From contig NZ_PEIB01000029.1 of assembly GCF_004116385.1 (NCBI RefSeq), positions 1 through 64,000 of the forward strand: a stretch of DNA of 64,000 nucleotides, in the 5' to 3' direction. Below are positions 19,296 through 30,282 of the stretch, piece by piece. The position numbers and the translations under genes were made by a program. Origin of the DNA: Veronia nyctiphanis. GTDB lineage: Bacteria; Pseudomonadota; Gammaproteobacteria; Enterobacterales; Vibrionaceae. The notes under the pieces were generated by a model. That model saw only the letters and a program-made list of their open reading frames with translations. It made no database searches and was not told where the DNA came from. Numbering within the stretch: position 1 is the first letter of the stretch; every line of letters begins with the position of its first letter.

Positions 19296-19864
19296 ATGAA
19301 CACAGAAGAAAACGTCGAAATAAATACACTTTACGGGCCAGTTCCCGAGAAAATCTACAACAAAGCAAAAGAGATAAAGCTTCTTGTCTGCGATGTCGAC
19401 GGCGTTTTCTCCGATGGCAGAATCTACATGGGCAACGCGGGCGAAGAACTCAAAACCTTCCATACCCGTGATGGTTACGGCATTAAGACCCTCATGAGTG
19501 CAGGTATTGAAGTAGCTATTATCACCGGCCGTCAGTCAGAAATTGTCGCACGGAGAATGAATGCGCTCGGAATCCAGCATGTTTATCAGGGGCAAGACGA
19601 TAAAGACAAAGCTTATCAGGTATTGTTGTCGTCACTTTCTGTTCCGGCTGAGCAAACAGCTTATGTCGGCGATGACCTGATTGACTGGGAAGTCATGAAA
19701 CAGGTCGGCTTATCAATCTGTGTCAAAGACGGACATCCTTTATTAGCGCAAAAAGCGGATTGGATCACCCGAATCGCCGGCGGCATGGTGCCGTCAGAGA
19801 AGTCTGTGACTTAATGTTAGAAGCACGTGGTGAAATGGGCCTTCACAAAGGATTGAGTATATGA
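19296..19864 (+). CDS. kdsC: KDO-8-phosphate phosphatase KdsC (one-base frameshift near 19782)
   Basis: HAD-family phosphatase of LPS synthesis. Nucleophile motif LLVCDVDGVFSDG near residue 30, IITGRQSEIV, and VGDDLIDWEVM are present. The uninterrupted frame stops at 19814 after GGMVPSEKSVT. One missing G (GGG read as GG) at about 19782 restores RIAGGHGAVREVCDLMLEA and the ending GLHKGLSI. The corrected 189 residues match the family, and the new TGA overlaps the lptC ATG (ATGA), the typical junction of this operon. The truncated frame looks deceptively complete. Confidence 0.92.
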
Positions 19865-20436
19865 CGCTGCAGCGTTTCGCCACGCTGGTTCTGCTGGTGA
19901 TTTGCAGCGGGTTAGGTTACTACCTTTACAACACACACATTGCGTATCAGCCACAGCAAGTCGAGCCGAATGCCGAAAAACCACTCTTTGCTGGAGAAAA
20001 AGTTAAATCAACCAGTTATGATGCGAGTGGGATACGCAGCTACTCAATCCAGTCTTCATCACTTGAGTATTACAGCAAACTGGGCGAAACCCATTTTAAT
20101 GAGCCGGTTCTTTGGACTTACAAAGACGGAGCAGATGAAGAATGGAGAATCAGCGCAAACTTTGCGGTATTGAAAGACAAAACGCTGCTCGAGATGACGG
20201 GGCGGGTCAGGATCTTCAATCTTTTGCCAGATGCAAAAATCAAAGTGGTGTCGACCGAATCACTGACGCTTGATTTGGCAAAACAAGACTTCTGGACCCA
20301 AGATGCGATAGAAATTATTGGTAATGGCTTCCAAACAGAGGCAGCCAGTGCCAAAGGCAACTTTGGATCTTACAGCATAGATCTGATAGGTAATGTAAAG
20401 AGCAGATATGAACCGACTACATTCAGTAATCGTTAG
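19861..20436 (+). CDS. lptC: LPS export protein LptC
   Basis: 191 residues. N-terminal membrane anchor (FATLVLLVICSGLGYYLY), then a periplasmic beta-jellyroll that receives LPS from LptBFG and passes it to LptA. AAAGGA ribosome site upstream. It overlaps lptA by 29 bases in another frame. Confidence 0.93.
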   Translation: MTLQRFATLVLLVICSGLGYYLYNTHIAYQPQQVEPNAEKPLFAGEKVKSTSYDASGIRSYSIQSSSLEYYSKLGETHFNEPVLWTYKDGADEEWRISANFAVLKDKTLLEMTGRVRIFNLLPDAKIKVVSTESLTLDLAKQDFWTQDAIEIIGNGFQTEAASAKGNFGSYSIDLIGNVKSRYEPTTFSNR

Positions 20437-20914
20437 TTTACTCCTTGTTTTGGGCAGCCAAACCGCTCAGGCAAAAAGTACCGACATGCAGCAACCCATT
20501 CTCATTGATGCTGAAAGCCAGTTTCTCGACTTGAAAACAGGTCTCGCAGTATTCACTGATAAGGTATACATCAATCAAGGCACCATCCGACTTTTCGCCA
20601 ATAAAGTAGATGCCAAGCGCATCCAACAGGTAAAAGAAGGTGAAGGTCAACAATATGAATTTATTGATGCTATCGGCACACCTGTGACCTTTGAATTGAT
20701 ATTGGACGATGGACAAAAAGTAAACGGTAAAGCACTAAAGCTCCATTATGATGTCGCAAACGGTTTATTGAAACTCAATGATGATGCCGTTGTTGAGCAT
20801 CAAGGTGGAAGCCGCGTCGAGAGTAATACCATCACCTATAACATCACCAAAGAACAGGTGTTTGCAGGCCGTTCAACCACCACACTGCCGCCTCAGTCCA
20901 GCCCGAAGAAGTAA
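20408..20914 (+). CDS. lptA: Periplasmic LPS bridge protein LptA
   Basis: 168 residues. Signal peptide MNRLHSVIVSLLLVLGSQTAQA, then the OstA/LptA jellyroll (QQPILIDAESQFLDLKTGLA, GEGQQYEFIDAIGTPVTFEL). Forms the periplasmic bridge between LptC and LptD. lptB starts 6 bases after. Confidence 0.94.
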   Translation: MNRLHSVIVSLLLVLGSQTAQAKSTDMQQPILIDAESQFLDLKTGLAVFTDKVYINQGTIRLFANKVDAKRIQQVKEGEGQQYEFIDAIGTPVTFELILDDGQKVNGKALKLHYDVANGLLKLNDDAVVEHQGGSRVESNTITYNITKEQVFAGRSTTTLPPQSSPKK

Positions 20915-20920
20915 GACCGA

Positions 20921-21646
20921 ATGGCCATTTTATCAGCGAAAAACTTAGCGAAAACCTACAGCGGCAGAAAGGTTGTCACCAACGTCAGCCTCGAAGTGAA
21001 ATCCGGACAGATTGTCGGCTTACTGGGCCCTAACGGTGCGGGAAAAACAACGTCCTTTTACATGATCGTGGGGTTGGTTGCACGTGACGAGGGCGTGATA
21101 GCCATTGATGGTGAAGACATCAGTATCCAGCCAATGCATAATCGCTCTAGGATGGGTATCGGATACTTACCTCAGGAAGCCTCTATTTTTAGAAAGCTCA
21201 GTGTCTATGACAATCTGATGGCCGTACTACAAACTCGCAACGACCTGACAAAAGAGCAAAGGCAAGACAAAGCCGAAGATTTGCTCGAAGAGTTTAATAT
21301 ACAGCACATACGTAGCAGCATGGGTATGGCACTATCGGGGGGTGAGCGTCGACGAGTCGAAATTGCTCGCGCGTTAGCAGCCAACCCCAAGTTCATTTTA
21401 TTGGATGAACCGTTTGCTGGCGTCGATCCCATTTCAGTGATAGACATAAAAAAAATCATTGAACATTTGCGCGACAGAGGTTTGGGTGTACTCATCACAG
21501 ACCATAACGTTCGCGAGACACTCAGTGTCTGCGAGCATGCATACATCGTCAGCCAAGGCCATTTGATTGCAGATGGCACACCTGAAGAAGTGCTCAGTGA
21601 CGAGCACGTCAAGCGCGTCTATCTTGGTGACCAGTTCAGACTATAG
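20921..21646 (+). CDS. lptB: LPS export ATPase LptB
   Basis: 241 residues. Walker [20 protein letters not shown], signature [15 protein letters not shown], Walker [14 protein letters not shown], switch [10 protein letters not shown]. Powers LPS extraction with LptFG. The C-terminus VYLGDQFRL is the conserved LptB tail. Confidence 0.96.
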   Translation: MAILSAKNLAKTYSGRKVVTNVSLEVKSGQIVGLLGPNGAGKTTSFYMIVGLVARDEGVIAIDGEDISIQPMHNRSRMGIGYLPQEASIFRKLSVYDNLMAVLQTRNDLTKEQRQDKAEDLLEEFNIQHIRSSMGMALSGGERRRVEIARALAANPKFILLDEPFAGVDPISVIDIKKIIEHLRDRGLGVLITDHNVRETLSVCEHAYIVSQGHLIADGTPEEVLSDEHVKRVYLGDQFRL

Positions 21647-21718
21647 TTATAAGAGACTGGCAGAGGCTGTCTCCGACCCGCTATGGCGATGAGATTGTAA
21701 AAAGGTGCCACTATTACT

Positions 21719-23179
21719 ATGAAACCCACGCTTCAACTCAAGCTTGGTCAACAACTTGCTATGACGCCGCAATTGCAGCAGGCTATTCGTCTCCTGCAGT
21801 TGTCGACACTAGATTTGCAGCAAGAGATTCAGGAAGCACTCGATTCTAATCCGTTGTTGGAACAAGATGAGAACAATGATGTGTCCGATGAAAGCATCGA
21901 TGACACGTCGGCTGACAATGAAAAAACAGCCACCACTGACAGTGATAGCCTTGACAGCTCAGACGCAATGGGCAAAGACGAAATGCCCGAAGATCTGCCT
22001 GTCGACACTACCTGGGATGATGTCTACACCGCCAGTTCCGGTAACACGGGCGTTTCTGTCAGCGACGATGCCCCTGTTTACCAAGGTGAAACCACCGAAT
22101 CTCTACAAAATTACCTCGAATGGCAACTTCAACTCACTCCCTTCTCTGAAACCGACCTTGCCATTGCCACCGCCATCATTGATGCAGTCGACGACAAAGG
22201 CTACCTCACGGTTTCAGCCGAGGATATCCTTGAGAGCATGGGGAGTGAAGACGTCGAGTTGGACGAAGTGGAGGCCGTACTTAAACGGGTTCAACAGTTC
22301 GATCCTCTCGGTGTCGCTTCACGCTCACTTCAAGAATGCCTGCTTATCCAGCTTGCCGCCTTCACAGAAGACACGCCATGGCTTGGTGAAGCCAAACACG
22401 TACTGGCCGAACACATGAACTTGTTGGCCAACCGTGATTATCGGCAGATCATGAAAGAAACCCGCATGAAAGAGCCTGAGCTGAAAGAGGTGATGAACCT
22501 CATCCACAGCTTGGAGCCTCGACCGGGTAATCTGATCGTGACCAATGAAGCGGAATATGTCATTCCCGATGTGTTGGTGTTCAAAGACCGCGGTAAATGG
22601 GTTGTTCAGATAAACCCTGACAGCGCCCCGAGGTTAAAAGTCAACGAGCAGTACGCCGCACTATCGAAAAACGGCTGTAGCCCGGCTGACAGCCAGTTTA
22701 TTCGTAGTCACCTTCAGGATGCAAAGTGGCTCATCAAGAGTTTAGAAAGCCGAAATGACACCCTGTTGAAAGTTGCTCGCTGTATCGTTGAGCATCAGCA
22801 GGACTTCTTCGAATACGGCGAGGAAGCCATGAAGCCAATGGTGCTGAATGACATTGCCCTTGCCGTAGATATGCATGAATCAACCATCTCCCGGGTCACA
22901 ACGCAGAAGTTTATGCACACACCCCGGGGCATCTTTGAGCTTAAATTTTTCTTCTCCAGTCACGTCAGTACCGACAACGGTGGTGAATGTAGTTCGACGG
23001 CTATACGTGCGCTGGTCAAGAAACTTGTTGCTGCCGAAAATCCGGCAAAGCCATTGAGCGACAGCAAGATAGCGACATTGTTGGCGGAACAAGGCATACA
23101 GGTAGCGCGACGAACGATTGCAAAGTATCGCGAGTCGCTAGGTATTGCTCCGTCAAATCAGCGAAAGCGCCTGATTTAA
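21719..23179 (+). CDS. rpoN: RNA polymerase sigma-54 factor RpoN
   Basis: 486 residues. Region [21 protein letters not shown], is the Gln/Leu-rich activator-interacting segment. An acidic region II (about 50-110) follows, then the core-binding domain, and the RpoN box [12 protein letters not shown] near the C-terminus that reads the -24 element. In Vibrionaceae sigma-54 drives flagellar, nitrogen and quorum-related genes. Confidence 0.97.
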   Translation: MKPTLQLKLGQQLAMTPQLQQAIRLLQLSTLDLQQEIQEALDSNPLLEQDENNDVSDESIDDTSADNEKTATTDSDSLDSSDAMGKDEMPEDLPVDTTWDDVYTASSGNTGVSVSDDAPVYQGETTESLQNYLEWQLQLTPFSETDLAIATAIIDAVDDKGYLTVSAEDILESMGSEDVELDEVEAVLKRVQQFDPLGVASRSLQECLLIQLAAFTEDTPWLGEAKHVLAEHMNLLANRDYRQIMKETRMKEPELKEVMNLIHSLEPRPGNLIVTNEAEYVIPDVLVFKDRGKWVVQINPDSAPRLKVNEQYAALSKNGCSPADSQFIRSHLQDAKWLIKSLESRNDTLLKVARCIVEHQQDFFEYGEEAMKPMVLNDIALAVDMHESTISRVTTQKFMHTPRGIFELKFFFSSHVSTDNGGECSSTAIRALVKKLVAAENPAKPLSDSKIATLLAEQGIQVARRTIAKYRESLGIAPSNQRKRLI

Positions 23180-23209
23180 CGTCGGGCTATCAACAGAAGG
23201 AAGATGTTT

Positions 23210-23497
23210 ATGCAAATCAATCTCACCGGTCACCATGTTGATATCACTCCATCAATGCGAGACTATGTGACGACAAAGTTTGATAAGTTAGAGCGTTTCT
23301 TTGATCGCATCAACAATGTTCACGTTGTGTTGAACGTCGAAAAAATCCAACAAATAGCAGAAGCGACGCTACATGTTAATAATGGTGAAATTCATGCCCG
23401 AGCGAATTCTGAAGACATGTACGCTGCCATCGACGCCTTAACCGACAAATTGGTTAAACAACTCAACAAACACAAAAATAAATTAAACAGCCACTGA
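23210..23497 (+). CDS. hpf: Ribosome hibernation promoting factor HPF
   Basis: 95 residues from the ATG at 23210, which lies 7 bases after the GGAAG ribosome site; an ATG two codons earlier is too close to it. Short HPF type (MQINLTGHHVDITPSMRDYV), binding the 30S decoding region to form inactive 100S dimers. Follows rpoN as in enterobacteria. Confidence 0.94.
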   Translation: MQINLTGHHVDITPSMRDYVTTKFDKLERFFDRINNVHVVLNVEKIQQIAEATLHVNNGEIHARANSEDMYAAIDALTDKLVKQLNKHKNKLNSH

Positions 23498-23502
23498 GAA
23501 GC

Positions 23503-23946
23503 ATGGATATTAAAGATGTACTGACATTGGACTGCACGAAAAGTGCAGTCCTTTGTTCTAGTAAGAAACGGATACTCGAACTCATCAGCCAACTTGCTGC
23601 TAAGGAATTAAACGAAGAGCCAAAAGAGCTGTTCGAATGTCTTCTGAATCGCGAGAAAATGGGCACTACGGGCATAGGTAATGGTATCGCCATTCCCCAT
23701 GGTCGTATTTTTAATAGCAAACGTGCCGTTGGCGTTTTTGTACAATGTGCCGAGCCCATTAAGTTTGATGCGATTGATAACCAGCCGGTTGACCTTCTTT
23801 TCGCACTCTTCGTTCCTGACGACTTGTGCAAAGTCCATCTGGCCACCTTGTCACTGATTGCTAAAAAATTCAGTGATAAAACATTAACCCGTCAACTCCG
23901 CTGTGCAAAATCCGATCAGGAACTGTTCAGTATCATGACTCAGTGA
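23503..23946 (+). CDS. ptsN: Nitrogen-related PTS EIIA protein PtsN
   Basis: 147 residues, an EIIA(Ntr) domain with the phosphorylated histidine in [12 protein letters not shown] (about residue 66). Phosphorelay partner of NPr, encoded 0.9 kb downstream; regulates K+ and envelope functions in E. coli. Confidence 0.95.
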   Translation: MDIKDVLTLDCTKSAVLCSSKKRILELISQLAAKELNEEPKELFECLLNREKMGTTGIGNGIAIPHGRIFNSKRAVGVFVQCAEPIKFDAIDNQPVDLLFALFVPDDLCKVHLATLSLIAKKFSDKTLTRQLRCAKSDQELFSIMTQ

Positions 23947-23968
23947 CCCGATAAGAAGGATTTATTTC

Positions 23969-24819
23969 ATGGAGTTGAAAATTGTCAGTGGGTGCTCAGG
24001 TGCTGGAAAATCCGTTGCACTGAGAGTACTGGAAGACCAGGGTTACTATTGTGTCGACAACCTCCCCGTCACATTGCTGCCTGAATTCATCAAGGTACAA
24101 CCTAAAACCATTAGCCAAGTTGCGGTAAGTATTGATATCCGCAATATGCCGGAAGATCCCTCAGAAATTACCAAGGTACTGTCAGCCTTACCATCCTCGA
24201 TTGATGTTGATCTGTTTTTCCTTGATGCGGAAGAAAAAGAGCTAATAAAACGCTACAGTGAAACGCGGCGTCTGCACCCCTTGTCGAGAGAGAACCTAAC
24301 GCTAGAGCAATCTATTGTTCGGGAAAAACAGCTTTTACTACCGTTGAAAGAGCGGGCTGATAGGGTCATCGACAGCACCGGGCACTCCATACATGATCTT
24401 AGTGAAGCTATTCGCAGCTTAGTTCTCGGTAGGAATTCCAAAGATCTGGTGATGGTATTTGAATCCTTTGGCTTTAAACACGGGATCCGACCGATGCAGA
24501 CTTTGTCTACGATGTTCGCTTCCTTCCCAACCCTCATTGGGAGCCCGCACTTCGTCCTCTGACTGGCCTTGATGAAAACGTCAAACTGTATCTGGCCGCA
24601 GAGTCTGACGTCAGTATGCTGATCGCCCAAATCAAAAGCTTTTTAGAATTTTGGTTACCCGCGTTAGAGAACAATAACCGCAGTTATCTTACCGTTGCCA
24701 TAGGCTGTACGGGTGGGCAACACCGCTCTGTCTATGTCGCCCAACATCTCGCAGATTATTTCGGGAGTACCGGACAACAAGTGCAAATTAGACACCGGAC
24801 GCTGGAAGGAAAAGTATGA
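23969..24819 (+). CDS. rapZ: RNase adapter protein RapZ (one-base frameshift near 24486)
   Basis: P-loop protein that in enterobacteria delivers the GlmZ small RNA to RNase E and senses glucosamine-6-phosphate. Walker A is [18 protein letters not shown] near residue 8. The first frame goes off after FKHGI. One missing C (CCC read as CC) at about 24486 restores [18 protein letters not shown] and continues to [17 protein letters not shown] and the end RTLEGKV at 24819. Corrected length 283, one less than E. coli. npr overlaps by 4 bases (ATGA). Confidence 0.93.
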
Positions 24820-25091
24820 CCGAACTGAGCAAACACGTCCTAATCAAGAACCGATTAGGGCTTCACGCCCGGGCTGCAATGAAATTAGTTGAACTTTCTC
24901 AAAGTTTTGATGCCACAATACACCTAACCAAAGGTGATAAATGCGCGACAGCTGATAGCGTGATGGGGCTGTTGATGTTGGAGTCCAGCCAGGGTGAACA
25001 AATCGAAGTCTCCGCCGATGGACCCCAGGCAAAAGAGGCCTTTGATGCCGTGACTTTTCTGATTGAATCTGGCTTCGACGAAGAAAACTAA
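24816..25091 (+). CDS. npr: Phosphocarrier protein NPr
   Basis: 91 residues, HPr-like. Active-site His in [16 protein letters not shown] (about residue 16) and the regulatory-site Ser in [10 protein letters not shown]. Works with PtsP and PtsN in the nitrogen PTS. Overlaps rapZ by 4 bases. Confidence 0.95.
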   Translation: MTELSKHVLIKNRLGLHARAAMKLVELSQSFDATIHLTKGDKCATADSVMGLLMLESSQGEQIEVSADGPQAKEAFDAVTFLIESGFDEEN

Positions 25092-25203
25092 CCAACCTCA
25101 TTTTAATCCCACTGATAAGCCATTTGCTGAAAGACAGCACCCTGCCATTGCGTTAGAATTCAGACCATTGCACATTAGTTTCAGCCGTTAAGCGGGTTAT
25201 CAC

Positions 25204-26571
25204 ATGGCAGAACATTACGAAAACGATCGCCCAAATAAGACACATCAAATCCTGCAAGACGTCAATAAGGCGTTAGAAAACGGCATGTTTGTTCATGTTC
25301 GACGAATACTCGAAGACATGGAACCCGAAGACATTGCTTATCTTCTTGAGGCCTCACCGCCCAAAGGGCGTCAAGTCCTTTGGCAGCTGACTGATCCTGA
25401 AATTCAGGGGGAAATTCTCGAAGAACTCTCCGAGGATGTCAAAGACGGCATTGTGATCAAAATGGATCCCGAGCAAGTCGCTGCCGCGGCTGAAGGTATG
25501 GAAAGTGATGATATTGCTTACCTGTTCCGAAGCCTGCCACGTGGCGTATCAAGAGACGTGCTCGCCCAGATGGATTCGCAAGACAGGGCAAGGGTTCAAG
25601 AGGCACTCGCCTACCCTGAAGGAACCGCTGGCGGGATCATGAGCACCGATGTGGTAACCATTCGCTCAGACGTCACTGTCGACGTCGTACTGCGCTATTT
25701 ACGTATTCGCGGCGAACTACCTGAAGCAACAGACTCACTGTATGTTGTCGATCAAAACAGCACTTTGATCGGCCATTTATCCATTACTTCACTGGTGACT
25801 TCTCAGCCGGACACAGAGATCCTCGACATCATGGATGACCCGGATGAAGCCATCCCGGTTACCATGGACGGTAGCGAGGTCGCAAGCCTATTTGAACGTC
25901 GTGACTGGTTATCATCGCCGGTTGTTGACGAAGAAAATAAGCTCGTTGGCCGTATCACCATTGATGATGTTGTCGACATCATCCGTGAGGATGCAGAGCA
26001 CTCGATGATGAGTATGGCGGGGATGGATGACGACGAAGATACCTTCGCCCCCATCCTTAAATCTGCCCGCCGCCGAAGCATCTGGCTTGGCGTGAATGTG
26101 TTGGCAGCCTTAGCTGCAGCCTCGGTGTCGAACCTGTTTGAGGGCACACTGGATAAAATGGCGGCGATTGCTGTGTTGATGACAATTGTACCGTCAATGG
26201 GTGGTGTTGCTGGTAACCAGACCGTCGCGCTGGTAATTAGAGGGCTCGCTGTCGGCCATATTGGGGAGTCCAACACCCGCTGGCTATTGACGAAAGAGGC
26301 CGCAGTCGGTTTGCTCAATGGTATTGTGTGGGCGGCAATTATCGGCGGTGTTGTCGTGTGGTGGAAAGGCAGTATATTGCTCGGAGCAATCATTGCTGGA
26401 GCCATGCTGACCAACCTGATTGTTGCTGGTATCGCTGGGGTGGTTATTCCAATTATGCTCAAGAAGATGAAAATCGACCCAGCCCTTGCTGGAGGCATGG
26501 CATTAACCACAGTGACGGACATGATTGGCTTGTCTGTGTTCCTTGGATTAGCAACCGTTTTTCTCGTCTAA
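25204..26571 (+). CDS. mgtE: Magnesium transporter MgtE
   Basis: 455 residues. N-terminal MgtE superhelical domain (about 30-135), two CBS domains (about 140-260), then five membrane helices carrying the VPSMGGVAGNQ motif and the conserved MALTTVTDMIGL pore segment. Mg2+-gated channel. A bidirectional terminator follows. Confidence 0.94.
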   Translation: MAEHYENDRPNKTHQILQDVNKALENGMFVHVRRILEDMEPEDIAYLLEASPPKGRQVLWQLTDPEIQGEILEELSEDVKDGIVIKMDPEQVAAAAEGMESDDIAYLFRSLPRGVSRDVLAQMDSQDRARVQEALAYPEGTAGGIMSTDVVTIRSDVTVDVVLRYLRIRGELPEATDSLYVVDQNSTLIGHLSITSLVTSQPDTEILDIMDDPDEAIPVTMDGSEVASLFERRDWLSSPVVDEENKLVGRITIDDVVDIIREDAEHSMMSMAGMDDDEDTFAPILKSARRRSIWLGVNVLAALAAASVSNLFEGTLDKMAAIAVLMTIVPSMGGVAGNQTVALVIRGLAVGHIGESNTRWLLTKEAAVGLLNGIVWAAIIGGVVVWWKGSILLGAIIAGAMLTNLIVAGIAGVVIPIMLKKMKIDPALAGGMALTTVTDMIGLSVFLGLATVFLV

Positions 26572-26606
26572 CACCTTTTCCAAAGAAACCCGCTCAATAA
26601 TAGACA

Positions 26607-26640
26607 ATAAAAAAGGCCTGTTAACGATACAGGCCTTTTT
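26607..26640. terminator. Bidirectional terminator between mgtE and pmbA
   Basis: AAAAAAGGCCTGT-TAACGAT-ACAGGCCTTTTT between convergent genes. Confidence 0.85.
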
Positions 26641-26670
26641 CCATTCATCGATTGGTGAATAGAAAAGCGC

Positions 26671-28011
26671 TTATTCGCCACCCACCTTCATCGACTCAAT
26701 CAACACTGACCCGGTTTGGATCTGGCTACGAAACTCGGTATCTGCACCTATAGCCACAATGTTTTTGTACATCTCTACCAAGTTACCTGCAATCGTGATT
26801 TCACTGACCGGGTATTGGATTTCACCGTTTTCAACCCAGAAACCTGACGCACCGCGCGAATAGTCGCCAGTGACGACATTGGCCCCTTGCCCCATGAGTT
26901 CGGTCACCAACAACCCAGTTCCTAGCTCTTTCAGTATCTGCTCAAAAGACTGACCCGTGTTGGAGACAAACCAATTATGTATACCACCAGCATGACCTGT
27001 TGGCTGCATCTTCAGTTTTCTTGCAGCATAGCTAGTTGCCAGATAGGTTTCCAGAGTCCCCGCTTTGATAATATCTAAATCACGGGTAACGAGCCCTTCA
27101 CTGTCAAAAGGCGCACTTGCCATACCTTTGATGATATGTGGTTTTTCGTTGATGGAAAGCCAGTCAGGGAAAATCTGCTCACCCAGCTTATCCAACAAAA
27201 ACGATGACTTACGGTACAGGTTTGAACCGCTGATCCCCATTACAAGGTGTCCAAATAATCCCGTCGCGATGTCTGCAGAAAACATCACAGGCACCTGGCA
27301 GGTACTGACTTTACGTGGATTCAGGCGACCAAGCGTACGTTTTGCCGCTTCAATACCAACACGTTCCGGCGTCCACATCTCTCGGTGATCACGCGCAACC
27401 GTATAGCTGTAGTCACGCTCCATCGCACCATTGTCTTCAGCAATGGCCACGCAGCTGATGCTGTGTCGACTGGTAGCATAACTCCCCATCATGCCATGGC
27501 TATTGGCGTAAACGCGCACGCCGTAATGGCTGTCATAACTCGCACCGTCACTAAACTTAATGCGATCATCCTGCTCAAGCGCGGCACGCTCGGCGGCAAT
27601 CGCGATGCTGGCGGCATGATCCGGTTCCGGTTCGTCAGGGTGGAACAGATCTAAGTCAGGGTATTCCCACGCCATCAACTCTTTTGGCGCAGGCCCTGCA
27701 AACGGGTCTTCTGAGGTGTAACTGGCAATATCAAGCGCGGCTTCAACCGTCTGCGCAATCGCCTCTTCCGTCAAATCCGACGTCGAGGCACTGCCTTTTC
27801 GCTGTCCGCGATACACAGTAATCCCTAACGCACCGTCACTGTTGAACTCAACATTTTCGACTTCACACATTCGCGTCGACACACTGAGGCCTGTTGTTTT
27901 AGTAATGGCAACTTCGGCGGCATCCGCCTTCTTTCCCGCCAGTTCAAGTGCACGGCTGACAGCCGCTTCCAACTCAGAGCGCTGCTGAGAAACCTGTTGT
28001 TTCGCGTCCAT
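26671..28011 (-). CDS. pmbA: Metalloprotease subunit TldE/PmbA
   Basis: 446 residues from the ATG at 28011 ([20 protein letters not shown]). The in-frame extension to 28116 has no homology-like sequence. TldE lacks the HExxxH metal site found in TldD. The heterodimer degrades unfolded peptides, processes microcin B17 and acts on CcdA in E. coli. Its partner tldD is encoded 0.7 kb away, on the same strand beyond darP. Confidence 0.93.
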   Translation of the reverse strand: MDAKQQVSQQRSELEAAVSRALELAGKKADAAEVAITKTTGLSVSTRMCEVENVEFNSDGALGITVYRGQRKGSASTSDLTEEAIAQTVEAALDIASYTSEDPFAGPAPKELMAWEYPDLDLFHPDEPEPDHAASIAIAAERAALEQDDRIKFSDGASYDSHYGVRVYANSHGMMGSYATSRHSISCVAIAEDNGAMERDYSYTVARDHREMWTPERVGIEAAKRTLGRLNPRKVSTCQVPVMFSADIATGLFGHLVMGISGSNLYRKSSFLLDKLGEQIFPDWLSINEKPHIIKGMASAPFDSEGLVTRDLDIIKAGTLETYLATSYAARKLKMQPTGHAGGIHNWFVSNTGQSFEQILKELGTGLLVTELMGQGANVVTGDYSRGASGFWVENGEIQYPVSEITIAGNLVEMYKNIVAIGADTEFRSQIQTGSVLIESMKVGGE

Positions 28012-28143
28012 ATAAGTCACTGTTGTTTTGATGTTCTTGTAAGGATAACACTCCCATAACTGACAATGTTCAAAAAACGCCACCAAGCGGCGGCATTCTT
28101 GGTAAAATAACTGCAATTTGAGACAACAAACCCGGGATACAGT

Positions 28144-28674
28144 ATGGGCCGTAAGAACAAACGCGAACCTTGGGAAGAAGAAGAGGAAATCATCTGGGTC
28201 AGTAAAACCGAGATGAAGCGTGACATGGAAGAGTTACAAAAGCTGGGCGAGGAGCTGGTTAAGCTAAAGCCGGGCGTGCTGGATAAATTTCCACTTGATG
28301 ATAGCCTTCGCGATGCTATCGACGATGCACAACGCTTTAAAAATGAAGCAAGACGCCGTCAGTTGCAATTCATCGGGAAACTTATGCGCAACCGTGATCC
28401 GGAACCTATTCAAGCAGCACTCGATAAGCTGAACAACAAACACTCTCAGCAAACGGCTGAACTTCAGAAGCTGGAGCAATTGCGTGATCGTGTGGTTGAA
28501 CAAGGTGACAGTGCAATCAATGATGTCATTGCTTTATATCCTGACGCTGAACGCCAATATCTTCGCCAGTTGGCTCGTCAGGCGAGTAAAGAAAAAGCAC
28601 AGAACAAGCCGCCCAAAGCGTACCGCGAGATTTTTCAGTATCTGAAAGAGCTCAAGGGTGATGATCTCGGTTAA
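28144..28674 (+). CDS. darP: Ribosome biogenesis protein DarP (YjgA)
   Basis: 176 residues, all-helical, highly charged. It begins [20 protein letters not shown] and has the family segment [19 protein letters not shown] in the local form [20 protein letters not shown]. It associates with late 50S precursors. Divergent from pmbA, as in many gammaproteobacteria. Confidence 0.92.
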   Translation: MGRKNKREPWEEEEEIIWVSKTEMKRDMEELQKLGEELVKLKPGVLDKFPLDDSLRDAIDDAQRFKNEARRRQLQFIGKLMRNRDPEPIQAALDKLNNKHSQQTAELQKLEQLRDRVVEQGDSAINDVIALYPDAERQYLRQLARQASKEKAQNKPPKAYREIFQYLKELKGDDLG

Positions 28675-28696
28675 AACCGCGATATGCCGTTCGATA

Positions 28697-28726
28697 CAAA
28701 AAAGCCAGCATCGCTGGCTTTTTTTC
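28697..28726. terminator. Bidirectional terminator between darP and tldD
   Basis: AAAAAAGCCAGC-ATC-GCTGGCTTTTTTT between convergent genes. Confidence 0.85.
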
Positions 28727-28753
28727 TTCACATCTAAGAGATAAGTGAGGCTA

Positions 28754-30198
28754 TTATTCGGTACCACCAATTGTCATGGCATCGAGCTTAAGCGTCGGCT
28801 GCCCCACCCTACGGGTACGCTTTGCCCAGACTTACCACAAACACCCACGCCTCTGTCTAGGGATAAGTCGTTACCGACCATAGAGACCTGTTGCATCGCT
28901 TCTATACCACTGCCAATCAACGTCGCCCCTTTCACTGGCGTCGTCACTTTACCATTTTCAATCAAATAGGCTTCGCTGGTTGAGAACACAAATTTGCCGG
29001 ATGTAATGTCAACTTGACCGCCCCCCAGACTCGGTGAGTAAAGACCATACTCAACACTGCTGATAATATCTTCTGGCACACTGTCTCCTGCCAGCATATA
29101 GGTATTGGTCATGCGAGGCATTGGCAAGTGCGCATAAGACTCACGACGACCATTGCCTGTTGGCTTCACGCCCATCAGATGCGCATTGTGCTTGTCCTGC
29201 ATGTAACCTTTGAGAATGCCGTTTTCAATCAGGGTATTGTATTGCCCCGGCACACCTTCATCATCAATATTCAGCGACCCTCTTCGGTCGCTCAGCGTAC
29301 CGTCATCCACAATGGTACAAAGCGGCGACGTGACCAACTCACCAATTTGTCCGGTGAAAACAGACGACTCTTTACGGTTGAAATCCCCCTCGAGGCCGTG
29401 TCCAACCGCTTCATGCAGCAGAACGCCGGGCCAGCCATTACCCAAGACCACAGGCATGGTACCCGCAGGCGCGCCTTGTGCTGCAAGATTTACCAAAGCC
29501 AGTCTTACTGCCTCATCAGCGTAATTAAGGGCAACCGATTTACCGTTTTCTTCTGACACAAAGTGGGCATAACCAAAGCGCCCGCCACCGCCAGAGGCAC
29601 CACGCTCGCGTCGTCCCTCTTTTTCCACCAGCACACTGATGGACAAACGTACCAAAGGCCTGATGTCGGCGGCGTACGTGCCGTCTGTCGCCGCAATAAG
29701 CACTTGCTCATACACGCCACTGATACTGACCGACACTTCCTGCACTAATGGCTCTTTGGCACGTATATAAGTGTCAATTTCTTTCAACAGCGAAATCTTG
29801 TCCTGTTTGGACATACTCTTCAGAGGATCAGTGCTTTGGTAGATAGCGGGATATTGATGGCTGGCAAAAGCAGACACCTTACCTGAACCACCTTTTGCCG
29901 CAATGCCTCGTGCTGCCGTCGCACTTTGCATTAATGCATCAGCGTTGATCTGATCAGAATAGGCAAAGCCCGTTTTCTCACCCGTGATGGCACGAACTCC
30001 GACCCCACGATCGATATTAAACGAGCCATCTTTAATGATGCTATCTTCAAGAATTAACGACTCATGCCAGCAAGACTGAAAATACACATCGCCATAATCG
30101 ATGTCCCTCGCTGTTAGGTGGGCCAGCGTTTGCTCTATTTGTCCCTTGCTGACACCAGACAGGTGCAACATGGTTTGTTCTACGTGTTCGAGACTCAT
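28754..30198 (-). CDS. tldD: Metalloprotease TldD (one-base frameshift near 28803)
   Basis: Catalytic subunit of the TldD/TldE protease: zinc motif [12 protein letters not shown] near residue 260. The uninterrupted frame ends at 28774 in an abnormal tail ([10 protein letters not shown]). One missing G (GGGG read as GGG) at about 28803 gives the family ending [20 protein letters not shown] plus E, with the stop at 28754. Corrected length 481, identical to E. coli. Confidence 0.94.
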
Positions 30199-30282
30199 TA
30201 AACCTTGCTCTTCGCAATAATATGAAGGTCACCTGAGGTGTTGAGGTCAGGTGACAAAAAACGCTCTATCTTTGAGACTGCG

